This document shows positions 45,159 to 53,444 of a DNA stretch of 64,000 nt, one piece after another. The position numbers and the translations under genes are program-made. The notes beneath the pieces were generated by a model. The model saw only the letters and a program-made list of their open reading frames with translations. It was not told the DNA's origin and made no database searches. Within the stretch, counting starts at the first letter, position 1, and the number at the start of each line of letters is the position of its first letter. The stretch is from Streptomyces megasporus (GTDB lineage: Bacteria; Actinomycetota; Actinomycetes; Streptomycetales; Streptomycetaceae): NCBI RefSeq assembly GCF_000718985.1, contig NZ_JODL01000005.1, positions 124,001 through 188,000 on the forward strand, written 5' to 3'.

Positions 45159-45196
45159 TTGACAATCATTTCCATCTAGAGTGAAAATGGGTGTCA
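45159..45196 (+). promoter_or_regulatory. znuA promoter with two Zur boxes
   Basis: The reverse complement of 45160-45174 is TGGAAATGATTGTCA, which matches the Streptomyces Zur consensus TGAAAATGATTTTCA at 13 of 15 positions. A second, weaker box TGAAAATGGGTGTCA (45182-45196) matches 12 of 15. The -35 TTGACA (45159-45164) overlaps box 1. An 18-bp spacer leads to GAAAAT (45183-45188), which would start transcription at or beside ATG 45196. Zinc-bound Zur would occlude both elements. Confidence 0.8.
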
Positions 45197-46200
45197 TGAA
45201 CAGTCGCCGACGCCCCCTCATACCCCGCCCTCGCACCGCCTCCCGCACCGTCCTGGCGGGTGCCGCCGCCCTGGGCGTGCTCGGCCTGACCGCCTGTGGC
45301 ACCGGCACGGCGGGACAGGGCGAAGGCGAGGGGGTGAACGTCGTCGCCTCTTTCTATCCGATGCGATTCCTCGCCGAGGAGATCGGCGGGACGCACGTCA
45401 CGGTCGAGACCCTCACCAAGCCCGGCGTGGAGGCCCACGACCTGGAGCTCAGCCCCCGGCAGATCGCCTCGCTGAGCGAGGCCGACCTCGTCGTCTACCT
45501 GAAGGGGTTCCAGCCCGCCGTCGACAAGGCCGTCGAGCAGTCCGGCGTGGAGCACGTCGCCGAGGCCGGCTCGTACACCGAGCTGAGGAAGAACGGTCCC
45601 GGTCACCAGGACGAACACGACGGGCACGGGCACGAGGAGCACGCCGGGGAGCACGAGGGCCACGACCACGGCGAGGACGCCGCCGACCCGCACGTCTGGC
45701 TCGACCCGGTGAAGTACGCCGAGGTCGCCGAGGGCGTCGGCGAGGCCCTGGCCGAGGCCGACCCGGACCACGCCGCCGACTACCGGAAGAACGCCGACGC
45801 GCTGACGAAGAAGCTGAAGGACCTGGACGCCGACTTCCGCGAGGGTCTGGAGAACCGCCGGACGGACACCTTCATCACCACCCACTCGGCCTTCGGCTAC
45901 CTCGCCGACCGCTACGGCCTCCACGAGGAGTCCATCGCCGGCCTCGACCCCGAGTCCGAGCCCAGCGGCGCCCGGATGAAGGCGCTCCACAAGGTCGCCG
46001 AGGAGGACGGGGTGAACACCGTCTTCTTCGAGACCGCCGCCAGCGACCGGACGGCCAGGACCTTCGCCGACGACCTGGGCCTGCGCACCGACGTCCTCGA
46101 CCCGGTCGAGGGGATCGGCGACACCTCCCGGGGCGACGACTACCTGGAGGTCATGCGCGCCAATCTCCAGGCGCTGCGGAAGGCGCTCGGCGCCGCGTGA
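45196..46200 (+). CDS. znuA: Zinc ABC importer substrate-binding lipoprotein
   Basis: 334 aa. Lipobox LGLTACGTG (Cys about 29), then a cluster A-I metal-binding fold: VVASFYPMRFLAEEIGG, LTKPGVEAHDLELSP (His ligand), and a His/Asp/Glu-rich loop (HQDEHDGHGHEEHAGEHEGH, about 129-152) typical of zinc-specific members. Then DPHVWLDPVKYAEVA (second His) and ITTHSAFGYLADRYGL (third His). It captures Zn(II) outside the cell. ATG 45196 is favoured as a leaderless start; ATG 45187 and GTG 45181 are alternatives. Confidence 0.94.
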   Translation: MNSRRRPLIPRPRTASRTVLAGAAALGVLGLTACGTGTAGQGEGEGVNVVASFYPMRFLAEEIGGTHVTVETLTKPGVEAHDLELSPRQIASLSEADLVVYLKGFQPAVDKAVEQSGVEHVAEAGSYTELRKNGPGHQDEHDGHGHEEHAGEHEGHDHGEDAADPHVWLDPVKYAEVAEGVGEALAEADPDHAADYRKNADALTKKLKDLDADFREGLENRRTDTFITTHSAFGYLADRYGLHEESIAGLDPESEPSGARMKALHKVAEEDGVNTVFFETAASDRTARTFADDLGLRTDVLDPVEGIGDTSRGDDYLEVMRANLQALRKALGAA

Positions 46201-46202
46201 CC

Positions 46203-46270
46203 CCGAACGGACCGACCGAACCGAACGGCCCGAACGACCCGAACGACCCGATGAGCCCGACGAGCCCGAC
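46203..46270. repeat. Imperfect CCGAACGAC-type repeats in the znuA-znuC spacer
   Basis: A run of CCGAACG/CCGACGAG words fills the 83-bp gap between znuA and znuC up to the znuC ribosome site. It reads in frame with znuC from GTG 46197 (Pro-Asn-Asp repeats), so an N-terminally extended ZnuC is formally possible. Confidence 0.55.
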
Positions 46271-46283
46271 AAGGAGGCCGCCC

Positions 46284-47045
46284 ATGGCGGAGCAGCACAC
46301 CACGGCGCCCCCGGTGCTGTCCCTGCGAGGCGTGACCGCCTCGCTCGGGGCACGGCGGGTACTGCGCGGAATCGACCTGACCGTGGGGCGCGGCGAGGTC
46401 GTCGCCCTGCTCGGCGCGAACGGCTCGGGCAAGTCGACGACCGTGCGGACCGTCGTCGGCCAGGTACAGCCGACGGGCGGCGACCTGGAACTGTTCGGCA
46501 CCCCGCTGCGGCGCTTCCGCGACTGGCGGCGCCTGGGCTACGTGCCACAGCGTTCGACCGCCGCCGGCGGCGTCCCCGCGACCGTGCGGGAGGTGGTCGC
46601 CGCCGGGCGGCTGGCCCGCAGGCGGCTGAGGCCGCTGGGCCGCGACGACCGGGAGGCCGTGCACCGGGCCCTGGAACTGGTCGGGCTCGCCGACCGCGCC
46701 CGGGACTCGGTCAACGCGCTCTCCGGCGGCCAGCACCAGCGCGTGCTGATCGCCCGCGCGCTGGCCGGCGAACCCGAGCTGCTGGTCATGGACGAGCCCC
46801 TGGCCGGGGTGGACCTGGTCAGCCAGGGCGTCCTGGCCGAAGCGCTGCGCGAGCAGACCACCCGGGGCGCCTCCGTCCTGCTGGTGCTGCACGAGCTGGG
46901 CCCGCTGGCCCCGCTGATCGACCGCTCCGTCGTCCTCCACGACGGCCGGGTCGAGCGGGTGGACGGCACCGCCCACCTCCACGACCAGGCGTGCCACCCG
47001 TACCCCGACCCCTCCGCCCCCGCCCGGACCGGACTGCTGACATGA
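46284..47045 (+). CDS. znuC: Zinc ABC importer ATPase
   Basis: 253 aa ABC ATPase. Walker A LLGANGSGKSTTVRT, Q-loop YVPQRSTAAGG, signature LSGGQHQRVLIARAL, Walker B LLVMDEPLAGVD and H-loop LVLHELG. It powers zinc uptake with ZnuA and ZnuB. ATG 46284 is chosen for its strong AAGGAGG site; an upstream GTG 46197 overlapping the znuA stop would add a 29-residue low-complexity tail. Confidence 0.94.
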   Translation: MAEQHTTAPPVLSLRGVTASLGARRVLRGIDLTVGRGEVVALLGANGSGKSTTVRTVVGQVQPTGGDLELFGTPLRRFRDWRRLGYVPQRSTAAGGVPATVREVVAAGRLARRRLRPLGRDDREAVHRALELVGLADRARDSVNALSGGQHQRVLIARALAGEPELLVMDEPLAGVDLVSQGVLAEALREQTTRGASVLLVLHELGPLAPLIDRSVVLHDGRVERVDGTAHLHDQACHPYPDPSAPARTGLLT

Positions 47046-47953
47046 TCGAACTGCTGGACTACCCCTTCATGCAGCGCGCCCTGCTGGCGGCGCTGCTGGT
47101 CGGCGTCGCCGCCCCGGCCGTCGGCATCTACCTCGTACAGCGCCGCCAGGCGATCATGGGCGAGGGCATCGGGCACGTGGCGATGACCGGTGTGGCGCTG
47201 GGCTTCCTGCTCAGCACCAACCCGGTGTGGACGGCCGTGCTGGTCTCCGCCCTCGGCGCGGTCGCGATGGAGCTGATCCGCTGGTACGGCATGGCGCGCG
47301 GCGACATCGCCCTGTCGCTGCTGTTCTACGGCGGCCTGGCCGGCGGTGTCATGATCATCAACCTCTCGCCGGGCGGTTCCAACGCCGACCTGCTGACGTA
47401 CCTCTTCGGTTCCATCACCACCGTCTCGCCCGAGGACGTCACGGCGATCGTGGTGCTGTCCGCGTTCGTGCTGGCGGTCTCCCTGGGGCTGCGCCGCCAG
47501 TTGTTCGCCGTCTGCCAGGACGAGGAGTTCGCCCGGGTCACCGGTCTGCCGGTGCGGCTGCTCAACCTGCTGCTGGCCGTCACCGCCGCCGTCACCGTGA
47601 CCGTGGCGATGCGGGTGGTGGGCCTGCTGCTGGTGAGCGCCCTGATGGTGCTGCCCGTCGCCGCCGCCCAGCAGGTCACGCGCAGCTTCGCGAGTACGCT
47701 GGCACTGTCGGTGTCCGCCGGCGTGCTGGTGGCCCTCTCCGGCACCGTCACGTCCTTCTACGCGGACGTGCCGCCCGGAGCGAGCATCGTGCTGCTGGCC
47801 ATCGCGCTGTTCGCGCTCCTGGCGGTGGTGGGTCCCCTCCTCGTCCGGGCGAGGAGCAGGGCGGGGGCCCGGCACGGGGAACGCCACGAAGCGCGCCACA
47901 AGACGCACCACGAGGCACCGGAGGATCCCGAGGGCGCTACGGTCGTGCGGTGA
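47042..47953 (+). CDS. znuB: Zinc ABC importer membrane permease
   Basis: 303 aa ABC-3 family permease with about eight hydrophobic helices (LLAALLVGVAAPAVGIYLVQ, AVLVSALGAVAMELI, IVVLSAFVLAVSLGL, VVGLLLVSALMVLPVAAAQQ). The family segment RRQAIMGEGIGHVAMTGVAL is present. A His-rich C-terminal tail (RHGERHEARHKTHHEAPE) may buffer zinc in the cytosol. ATG 47042 overlaps the znuC stop by four bases. zur follows 130 bp downstream. Confidence 0.94.
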   Translation: MIELLDYPFMQRALLAALLVGVAAPAVGIYLVQRRQAIMGEGIGHVAMTGVALGFLLSTNPVWTAVLVSALGAVAMELIRWYGMARGDIALSLLFYGGLAGGVMIINLSPGGSNADLLTYLFGSITTVSPEDVTAIVVLSAFVLAVSLGLRRQLFAVCQDEEFARVTGLPVRLLNLLLAVTAAVTVTVAMRVVGLLLVSALMVLPVAAAQQVTRSFASTLALSVSAGVLVALSGTVTSFYADVPPGASIVLLAIALFALLAVVGPLLVRARSRAGARHGERHEARHKTHHEAPEDPEGATVVR

Positions 47954-48083
47954 TGTGTGACCACGGTCGTCGGTGACGGGCGTCGGCGAGGGCGCACCGT
48001 AAGGAGTGCTCCCGCGTCACGCCCACCACACCCTGGCACAATGGCCGATCAGCTACGCGAGGTAGCGCCGAGGTGAGGAGGCA

Positions 48084-48512
48084 ATGGTGGCGACCGCAGG
48101 TCCCCCTGTACGCGGCCGGTCGACCCGGCAGCGCGCCGCTGTGGCGGCGGCTCTCAGCGAGGTCGACGAGTTCCGCAGCGCCCAGGAGCTGCACGACATG
48201 CTCAAGCATCGAGGCGACTCGGTGGGCCTGACCACGGTCTACCGCACCCTCCAGGCGCTGGCCGACGCCGGGGAGGTGGACGTGCTGCGCAACGACGACG
48301 GCGAGGCCGTGTACCGCCGGTGCAGCACCGAGGACCACCATCACCACCTGGTCTGCCGCCACTGCGGCAGGGCCGTGGAGGTGGAGGGGCCCGCCGTGGA
48401 GAAGTGGGCGGACTCCATCGCCGAGGAGCACGGCTTCGTCGACGTGGCCCACACCCTGGAGATCTTCGGCACCTGCGGCGAGTGCGCCGCGGCCGGGCGC
48501 TCCACGTCCTGA
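48084..48512 (+). CDS. zur: Zinc uptake regulator, Fur family
   Basis: 142 aa. N-terminal winged helix (TRQRAAVAAALSEVDEFRSA, VGLTTVYRTLQALADAGEVD) and C-terminal dimerisation/metal domain with DHHHHLVCRHCG and FGTCGEC, the two CxxC pairs of the structural zinc site. With zinc bound it represses uptake genes; the targets here are the two boxes before znuA. GAGGAGG precedes ATG 48084 by about 4 nt. Placed last in the znuACB-zur order known from Streptomyces. Confidence 0.94.
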   Translation: MVATAGPPVRGRSTRQRAAVAAALSEVDEFRSAQELHDMLKHRGDSVGLTTVYRTLQALADAGEVDVLRNDDGEAVYRRCSTEDHHHHLVCRHCGRAVEVEGPAVEKWADSIAEEHGFVDVAHTLEIFGTCGECAAAGRSTS

Positions 48513-48540
48513 CGCCGTCCCGGTCCACGGGATGCCCACC

Positions 48541-48571
48541 GCGTCCCCGCACGCGAAGCGTGCGGGGACGC
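48541..48571. terminator. zur terminator
   Basis: Perfect 14-bp arms GCGTCCCCGCACGC and its complement around GAA, 28 nt after the zur stop. Confidence 0.8.
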
Positions 48572-48599
48572 GGCACGTTCCGGGCCGCTTTCGGCCGCG

Positions 48600-48651
48600 G
48601 GGCCGGGCGACGGGGCCGGGCGATGGGGCCGGGCGACGGGGCCGGGCGAGG
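48600..48651. repeat. 13-bp tandem repeat GGGCCGGGCGAYG x4
   Basis: Four head-to-tail copies fill the space between the zur terminator and the uppS stop at 48652; the last copy ends directly at the stop codon. Copies differ at one or two positions. Confidence 0.85.
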
Positions 48652-49530
48652 TCAGGCGCCGGGCTCGGCCGCCGTGTCCGGGGCGCTCTCCTCCCGCTCC
48701 TCGGCCCGTCGCGCGTCGGGGGCGGGCACCCGGTTGGGCTCCGCCCCGCCGAAGCGGCGGTCGCGGCGGGCGTACTCCAGGCAGGCGTCCCACAGGTCGC
48801 GCCGGTCGAAGTCGGGCCAGAGCACGTCCTGGAAGACCATCTCGGCGTAGGCGCTCTGCCATATCAGGTAGTTGGACGTGCGCTGCTCGCCCGAGGGCCG
48901 CACGAAGAGGTCCACGTCCGGCATGTCCGGGTAGTACAGGTACCTCGCGACGGTCTTCTCCGTCACCTTCGACGGGTCCAGCCGCCCGGCCCGCACGTCC
49001 GCCGCGATGGCCGCCGCCGCGTCGGCGATCTCGGCGCGACCGCCGTAGTTGACGCAGAAGTACAGCGTCATGGCGTCGTTGTCCTTCGTCTGCTCCTGCG
49101 CTATCTGGAGCTCCTGGACGACCGACTTCCACAGCTTGGGCATCCGGCCCACCCAGCGGATGCGGATGCCCAGGGCGTCCATCTCGTCCCGGCGGCGGCG
49201 GATGACGTCGCGGTTGAAGTTCATCAGGAAGCGGACCTCCTCCGGCGACCGCTTCCAGTTCTCGGTGGAGAAGGCGTACAGCGAGAGGTTCTCGATGCCC
49301 ATCTCCAGGCACCCCTTGAGGACCTCCATGACGACGCCCTCGCCCCGCTTGTGCCCCTCGGTGCGCGGCAGCCCGCGCTGCTTGGCCCAGCGGCCGTTGC
49401 CGTCCATGACGATCGCCACGTGCTTCGGCACCAGGTTGGCGGGGATGCTCGGCGGGCGCGCACCGGAGGGGTGCGGGTCGGGGGTGAGGTAGTCGCGACG
49501 CTGCCGGGACAGCATTCCGCGCCGTGCCAT
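48652..49530 (-). CDS. uppS: Isoprenyl (undecaprenyl-type) diphosphate synthase
   Basis: 292 aa cis-prenyltransferase extending farnesyl-PP with isopentenyl-PP to the lipid carrier for peptidoglycan. Conserved regions in order: [20 protein letters not shown] (catalytic Asp), [40 protein letters not shown] and [20 protein letters not shown] with [16 protein letters not shown] 49530 (GGAG about 11 nt upstream) is preferred over 49602. It is followed in the same direction by nothing until zur (convergent) and preceded by recO. Confidence 0.93.
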   Translation of the reverse strand: MARRGMLSRQRRDYLTPDPHPSGARPPSIPANLVPKHVAIVMDGNGRWAKQRGLPRTEGHKRGEGVVMEVLKGCLEMGIENLSLYAFSTENWKRSPEEVRFLMNFNRDVIRRRRDEMDALGIRIRWVGRMPKLWKSVVQELQIAQEQTKDNDAMTLYFCVNYGGRAEIADAAAAIAADVRAGRLDPSKVTEKTVARYLYYPDMPDVDLFVRPSGEQRTSNYLIWQSAYAEMVFQDVLWPDFDRRDLWDACLEYARRDRRFGGAEPNRVPAPDARRAEEREESAPDTAAEPGA

Positions 49531-49618
49531 GCGGTTCTCATCTCCACTCGGGCGGGCCTCGACGACCGCGCCTGGATTACGGGCTCTCGTGGGTCGGGAC
49601 AAGCGGGAGCGTAGCCGG

Positions 49619-50368
49619 TCAGCCCTTCTCCACGTAGCGCAGGGACCGCAGACCGCGCTCCAGGTGCCAGTGGAGGTAGGCCGAGACCAGGCCGCTGCCC
49701 TCCCGCACGTGCCGGGCCTCGGCGGCGTCGGCCGTCGCCCAGTCGCCGGCCAGCAGCGCGCCCAGCAGCCGCAGCGCCTCGGGGGACGGCACGACGCTGC
49801 CCGGCACCCGGCAGTCGGCGCACACCACGCCGCCGGCGGCGACGGAGAAGAACCGGTTCGGTCCGGGCAGCCCGCACTGGGCGCAGGCGTCGAAGCTCGG
49901 CGCGTAGCCGCCGACGGCCAGGGAGCGCAGCAGGAAGGCGTCCAGCACCAGCCCCGGACTGTGCTCCCCGGCGGCGAGGGTCCGCAGCGCCCCGATCAGC
50001 AGCAGGTACTGCTGGACGTTCGGCTCGCCCTCGTGGTCGGTGAACCGCTCGGCCGTCTCCAGCATGGCCGTCCCGGCGGTGTAGCGGGCGTAGTCGGTGA
50101 CGATGTTCCGCCCGTAGGGCGCGATCGTCTCGGTCTGGGTGCACAGCGGCAGCCCGCGGCCGATCAGTTCGCTGCCGCGCGCGAAGAACTGGATGTCGAC
50201 GTGGGAGAAGGGCTCCAGCCGCGCGCCGAACTTGGACTTGGTGCGCCGCACCCCCCGCGCCACGGCCCGTACCCTGCCGTGTCCGCGCGTGAGCAGGGTG
50301 ATGATGCGGTCCGCCTCGCCCAGCTTCTGGGTTCGCAGGACCACACCGTCGTCGCGGAACAGGCTCAT
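49619..50368 (-). CDS. recO: DNA repair protein RecO
   Basis: 249 aa recombination mediator that works with RecR to load RecA. N-terminal OB fold ([40 protein letters not shown]), helical core, and a zinc finger formed by CAQCGLPG and [13 protein letters not shown] 50368 has GGGGGAG 9 nt upstream; GTG 50386 is an alternative. It lies 88 bp upstream of uppS on the same strand. Confidence 0.94.
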   Translation of the reverse strand: MSLFRDDGVVLRTQKLGEADRIITLLTRGHGRVRAVARGVRRTKSKFGARLEPFSHVDIQFFARGSELIGRGLPLCTQTETIAPYGRNIVTDYARYTAGTAMLETAERFTDHEGEPNVQQYLLLIGALRTLAAGEHSPGLVLDAFLLRSLAVGGYAPSFDACAQCGLPGPNRFFSVAAGGVVCADCRVPGSVVPSPEALRLLGALLAGDWATADAAEARHVREGSGLVSAYLHWHLERGLRSLRYVEKG

Positions 50369-50440
50369 TCCCCCATTCTCCCCCACCGGGCCCCGGCGGG
50401 GGCGGGGGGAGGCGCGGGGTGAGGTACAGGGGGAGGGCGG

Positions 50441-51103
50441 TCAGGAGGAGGCACTGCGGGCGACGTCGAGCAGCCGCTCGGTGTCGTCCCGGCACAGCTC
50501 CAGAGTCCGTCCGACGGACGCCAGCACCGCGCGCTCGGCGGGGGTGTAGGCGCCGTCGGCGAGGGCGACCCGGGCGCCCAGGAACAGCAGGCTCTCGCGG
50601 CCCGGCGGGGCGAGGTGCGGGGCGAGCGGGGCCAGGGCCTCGTGCAGCTCGATGTCCATCGTGACGCGGTCGGCGCCGACCGCCGCGAGCAGGGTGACCA
50701 CCTGCTCCTCGGAGCATCCGGGGTATCCGGCGGCCCTGATCCCCTCGACGGCCGCCTCACGGGCCGCGCGGGACTCCGATCCGCCCGCCGCGAGCACCGC
50801 CAGGGCGACGGTGTGCACGGCGTCGCGGAGCATGGCGCCCAGTCGGGTGGTGGTCGGGTGGTCCAGCGCGTCGGTGCCGAAGCGCTCACGGCAGGCGGCG
50901 CACTCCAGCACCGGCCCGACCTCCCCGCGCGCCAGGACGGGCACGCCCAGCACGACCAGCCGACGGCGTCCGGTGCGCCGCCTGTAGTTGCGGTCCCCAC
51001 CGCAGGACGGGCAGAAGAACTCGCCGTCGTCGAGGGTGCGCCATGTCGTACGGACGCCCGCCACACGCAGTTTCCGGCCGTCCCGGCTCCGGGAGTGCAC
51101 CAC
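50441..51103 (-). CDS. TerB-like protein with N-terminal zinc ribbon
   Basis: 220 aa. The N-terminal zinc-ribbon pair FFCPSCGGDRNYRRR and LECAACRERFG is followed by a helical TerB-like domain (LRDAVHTVALAVLAAGGSES, EEQVVTLLAAVGAD, LFLGARVALADGAYTPAERAV). TerB domains occur in tellurite/stress loci, often binding metals; the specific job is unknown. GTG 51103 is chosen because GGAGG lies 7 nt upstream. It lies 72 bp upstream of recO on the same strand. Confidence 0.75.
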   Translation of the reverse strand: MVHSRSRDGRKLRVAGVRTTWRTLDDGEFFCPSCGGDRNYRRRTGRRRLVVLGVPVLARGEVGPVLECAACRERFGTDALDHPTTTRLGAMLRDAVHTVALAVLAAGGSESRAAREAAVEGIRAAGYPGCSEEQVVTLLAAVGADRVTMDIELHEALAPLAPHLAPPGRESLLFLGARVALADGAYTPAERAVLASVGRTLELCRDDTERLLDVARSASS

Positions 51104-51398
51104 TGACGTACCTCCGTCACGCTTCAGCGCCATTGCCGCGTGGGCGTGATGTTAACCACATTCGTGAGGCGACGTCAGTACCCCGACCGGTACCCGTTGC
51201 CTGCCCGTCCGGCCCTTGTGGACCGGCCCGAGGGGCGTTCCCGCCGGTCGGACGGCGTTTTCCGGGGCGGGGCGGCCATGCGCTCGATCCGGTCGACCAC
51301 GGCGGTTTTCCGCCGGCCGAACCGACGACGGCTCCGTGGAGGCGCCGCCGCGGAAACACCGTCGCGGGCCCGCCGCCCGGATCGGCAGGATGGCGCGC

Positions 51399-52283
51399 AT
51401 GGACGTGGGCGTCACCGATCCGGAGCGGGTGGGCGAGGAGCGGCTTCCCGACGGGAGGCCGCTGGGCTGGGCGGAGTGGGGGCCGCCGGACGGCGTCCCC
51501 GTGCTGTTCTCTCCGGGCGCGGGCACGAGCCGGCACCTGGGTTTCGGCGCGGACGCCGTGGCCGCGCTCGGGGTGCGGCTGATCGCCCTGGACCGGCCCG
51601 GCCTGGGCGCCTCCGCCCCGTCCCCAGGACGCACCTTCGCCGACTTCGCCGAGGACGTCCGCGCGTTCGCCGCCGCCCGAGGGCTCGGTCGGCCCGCCAT
51701 GGTGGGCAACTCCCAGGGCGCGCCGTTCGCCCTCGCCTGCGCGGCGCGGGGGGCGGTGAGCGCGCTCGCCGTGGTCTCCGGGGCGGACGAGATCGCCGAT
51801 CCCCGGTTCGCCGACGCACTGCCGGAGGAACTGCGGCGACTGGTCGGCACCGCCGTCGCCGACCCGGCCGCCGCGGAACGGATCTTCACCGGCTTCACGC
51901 CTCGGGCCATGGCGGACATGGTGTTGGCGGGCAGCCCGGAGTGCGACCTGGCGGTCTACCGGCACCCGGCGTTCGCCGCCGCCTGGCAGCGGGCGCTGGA
52001 GGAGGGCTTCGCCCAGGGGCCGGGCGGCTACGCCCGCGACACCGCCCTGGTCATGGGCCGCTGGGGGCGGTGGGGGCTGAACCTGGCGCGGATCGCGGTG
52101 CCGGTGGACCTGTGGTACGGCGCGGAGGACACCTCCCACTCCCCCGACCAGGGCGCCTCACTGGCGTCACGCATCCCCGGAGCCGTCCGCCGCACCGTCC
52201 CCGGCATCGGCGGCGCGGTGCTGTGGACACACGCCGAGGAGATCCTGGGCACGCTGCTGGAACGCATCGGGACCGCCCGGTAG
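51399..52283 (+). CDS. Alpha/beta-fold hydrolase
   Basis: 294 aa. Motifs: FSPGAGTSRHLGF (oxyanion region), ALDRPGLGASAPSPG, nucleophile elbow MVGNSQGAPFAL, acid near LWYGAEDTSHSPD and a late histidine in VLWTHAEEILG. Substrate unknown. Start ATG 51399 (AGGA site) or ATG 51390. Its last 18 codons (THAEEILGTLLERIGTAR) recur twice further downstream as decayed fragments, so the 3' end took part in the tandem duplications around the DUF397 genes. Confidence 0.85.
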   Translation: MDVGVTDPERVGEERLPDGRPLGWAEWGPPDGVPVLFSPGAGTSRHLGFGADAVAALGVRLIALDRPGLGASAPSPGRTFADFAEDVRAFAAARGLGRPAMVGNSQGAPFALACAARGAVSALAVVSGADEIADPRFADALPEELRRLVGTAVADPAAAERIFTGFTPRAMADMVLAGSPECDLAVYRHPAFAAAWQRALEEGFAQGPGGYARDTALVMGRWGRWGLNLARIAVPVDLWYGAEDTSHSPDQGASLASRIPGAVRRTVPGIGGAVLWTHAEEILGTLLERIGTAR

Positions 52284-52307
52284 ATCCAGGTGGCCCCGAC
52301 ACGGGGT

Positions 52308-52511
52308 TCACTTCACGGCGAAGCCGACGAACGCGCTCCAAGCCACAGGGGTGAAGGCGAGCGTCCCACCCGCCCTGTCCTTCGAGTCACGTACGCGGAC
52401 GGCATCGGAGCCGGCCGCGACCTCGACGCAGTTGCCGCCATCCCCACCGCTGTGGCTGCTCTTGAACCACGACAGTCCGTCGGGCGCGTTTGTGGGCTGC
52501 TCTCTGTTCAT
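52308..52511 (-). CDS. DUF397 protein, copy A
   Basis: 67 aa. Typical DUF397: LSWFKSSHSGGDGGNCVEVA, AVRVRDSKDRAGGTLAFTPV, AWSAFVGF. In Streptomyces these small proteins accompany WhiJ-type XRE regulators and may act with them. ATG 52511 overlaps the end of a decayed regulator (GGAGACCTATGA), which supplies the ribosome site. Intact reading frame, but the partner regulator of this copy is a remnant. Confidence 0.85.
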   Translation of the reverse strand: MNREQPTNAPDGLSWFKSSHSGGDGGNCVEVAAGSDAVRVRDSKDRAGGTLAFTPVAWSAFVGFAVK

Positions 52512-52648
52512 AGGTCTCCCGCGATGTCGACATCGCCTACACCAAAACAGTGCGCATCTTCGCGCGCTCCGACACGTGCCGAAGCTGCCTCTTGTGCGCG
52601 CCCCTCCCCGGTGAGGTACCGCAGCACGACTTCTTCGATCAGAAACCC
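52508..52648 (-). pseudogene. Remnant of XRE/DUF5753 regulator, copy A
   Basis: In the minus direction it begins inside the DUF5753 domain (LGFLIEEVVLRYLTGEGRA, compare LGFVIEEVVLRRPIGG in the intact gene at 53441). It continues in another frame as LRHVSERAKMRTVLV, hits a stop, and ends with GDL overlapping DUF397 copy A. The HTH and most of the domain are missing. Confidence 0.75.
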
Positions 52649-52651
52649 AAG

Positions 52652-52706
52652 ACGCACGCCGAGAACCTTCCGCGCCCTGCTCGAACACATCGGGGCCGCC
52701 CGGTAG
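52652..52706 (+). pseudogene. Duplicated 3' fragment of the hydrolase gene, copy 1
   Basis: Reads THAEN, then after a shift FRALLEHIGAAR and stop, matching the end of the hydrolase at 52283 (THAEEILGTLLERIGTAR). Its left boundary abuts the regulator remnant at the shared junction CCCAAGACGCACGCC. Confidence 0.7.
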
Positions 52707-52730
52707 ACCCGAGCGACCCCAATACGGGCT

Positions 52731-52931
52731 TCACTCCGCGGCGAAGCCGACGAACGCACTCCAAACCGTGCGCGGGAACGCCAAGGGTTCCCGTCCCGGC
52801 TCCTTGGAATCCCGCACGTGGACGGTGCTGGGCGTGGCCGCGATCTCGACGCACTCCCCACCGTCTCCGCCGCTGTAGCTGCTCTTGAACCACACCAGCC
52901 CGCTGGTACCCGTGGCCCGCTCGGTGTTCAT
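52731..52931 (-). CDS. DUF397 protein, copy B
   Basis: 66 aa: LVWFKSSYSGGDGGECVEIA, STVHVRDSKEPGREPLAFPR, VWSAFVGFAAE. It keeps the DUF397 pattern but is the most diverged of the three (KEPGREP in place of KDxAGGT). ATG 52931 overlaps the upstream regulator remnant's stop by four bases, as in the other copies. Confidence 0.85.
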   Translation of the reverse strand: MNTERATGTSGLVWFKSSYSGGDGGECVEIAATPSTVHVRDSKEPGREPLAFPRTVWSAFVGFAAE

Positions 52932-53140
52932 AGGTCTCCCGCCGCCTGCTCGATGAGATGTACTGATTCTTCCCATGGCAAGGGGGCTGTCCATGCCCAT
53001 GTGGATCCCCCACGACGTCGGCGTGATCCGCACCAGGACGTTGCGCTTCTTCGCGCACTCCACCAGGTGCCGAAGCTGTCGCCTGTACACGCCCTTCCCC
53101 TGATGGGCGCCGCAGCACGGCCTCTTCGATCATGAAGCCC
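52928..53140 (-). pseudogene. Remnant of XRE/DUF5753 regulator, copy B
   Basis: In the minus direction it reads LGFMIEEAVLRRPSGEGRV, shifts frame to RRQLRHLVECAKKRNVLVRI and GIHMGMDSPLAM, then ends LIEQAAGDL at the DUF397 start. It matches the intact regulator's QLRHLLECADMRNVSLQI and LIEQAAEDL. The N-terminal HTH half is absent and a C-terminal portion is deleted. Confidence 0.78.
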
Positions 53141-53143
53141 AAG

Positions 53144-53200
53144 ACGCACGCCGGTGAGATCCTGGGCGCGCTGCTGGAACACGTCGGGGCCACCCAATAG
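53144..53200 (+). pseudogene. Duplicated 3' fragment of the hydrolase gene, copy 2
   Basis: In-frame THAGEILGALLEHVGATQ and stop: 12 of 18 residues equal the hydrolase C-terminus. It is joined at its left edge to the regulator remnant through the same CCCAAGACGCACGCC junction as copy 1. Confidence 0.75.
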
Positions 53201-53225
53201 TTCCGGGTGGCCCCGACACGGAGGT

Positions 53226-53444
53226 TCACTCCGCGACCGTCGCCTCCGCGGCGAGGCCGACGAACGCGTTCCAAGCCGCAGGGGTGAAGGCGAGTGTCCC
53301 GCCCGCCTTGTCCTTCGAGTCGCGTACGCGGACGGCGTCGGAACCGGTCGCGACCTCGACGCAGTTGCCGCCTTGGTTACCGCTGTAGCTGCTCTTGAAC
53401 CACTTGGGCGCAGCGGTTGTGCCAATGCCCTGCTCAGTGCTCAT
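53226..53444 (-). CDS. DUF397 protein, copy C
   Basis: 72 aa: PKWFKSSYSGNQGGNCVEVA, AVRVRDSKDKAGGTLAFTPA, AWNAFVGLAAEATVAE. It is the copy attached to the only intact regulator: ATG 53444 overlaps the regulator's stop by four bases, so the two are translationally coupled. Probably the functional partner in a WhiJ-type pair. Confidence 0.88.
   Translation of the reverse strand: MSTEQGIGTTAAPKWFKSSYSGNQGGNCVEVATGSDAVRVRDSKDKAGGTLAFTPAAWNAFVGLAAEATVAE

Noticed and set aside
46197..46283. N-terminal extension of ZnuC by 29 residues from GTG 46197
   Set aside because: It would add a Pro-Asn-Asp repeat tail; ATG 46284 has a strong AAGGAGG site and begins right before the conserved ATPase fold.
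52226..53444. Mobile-element origin for the DUF397 repeats
   Set aside because: No transposase, terminal inverted repeats or target duplications; the shared internal junction fits tandem duplication better.
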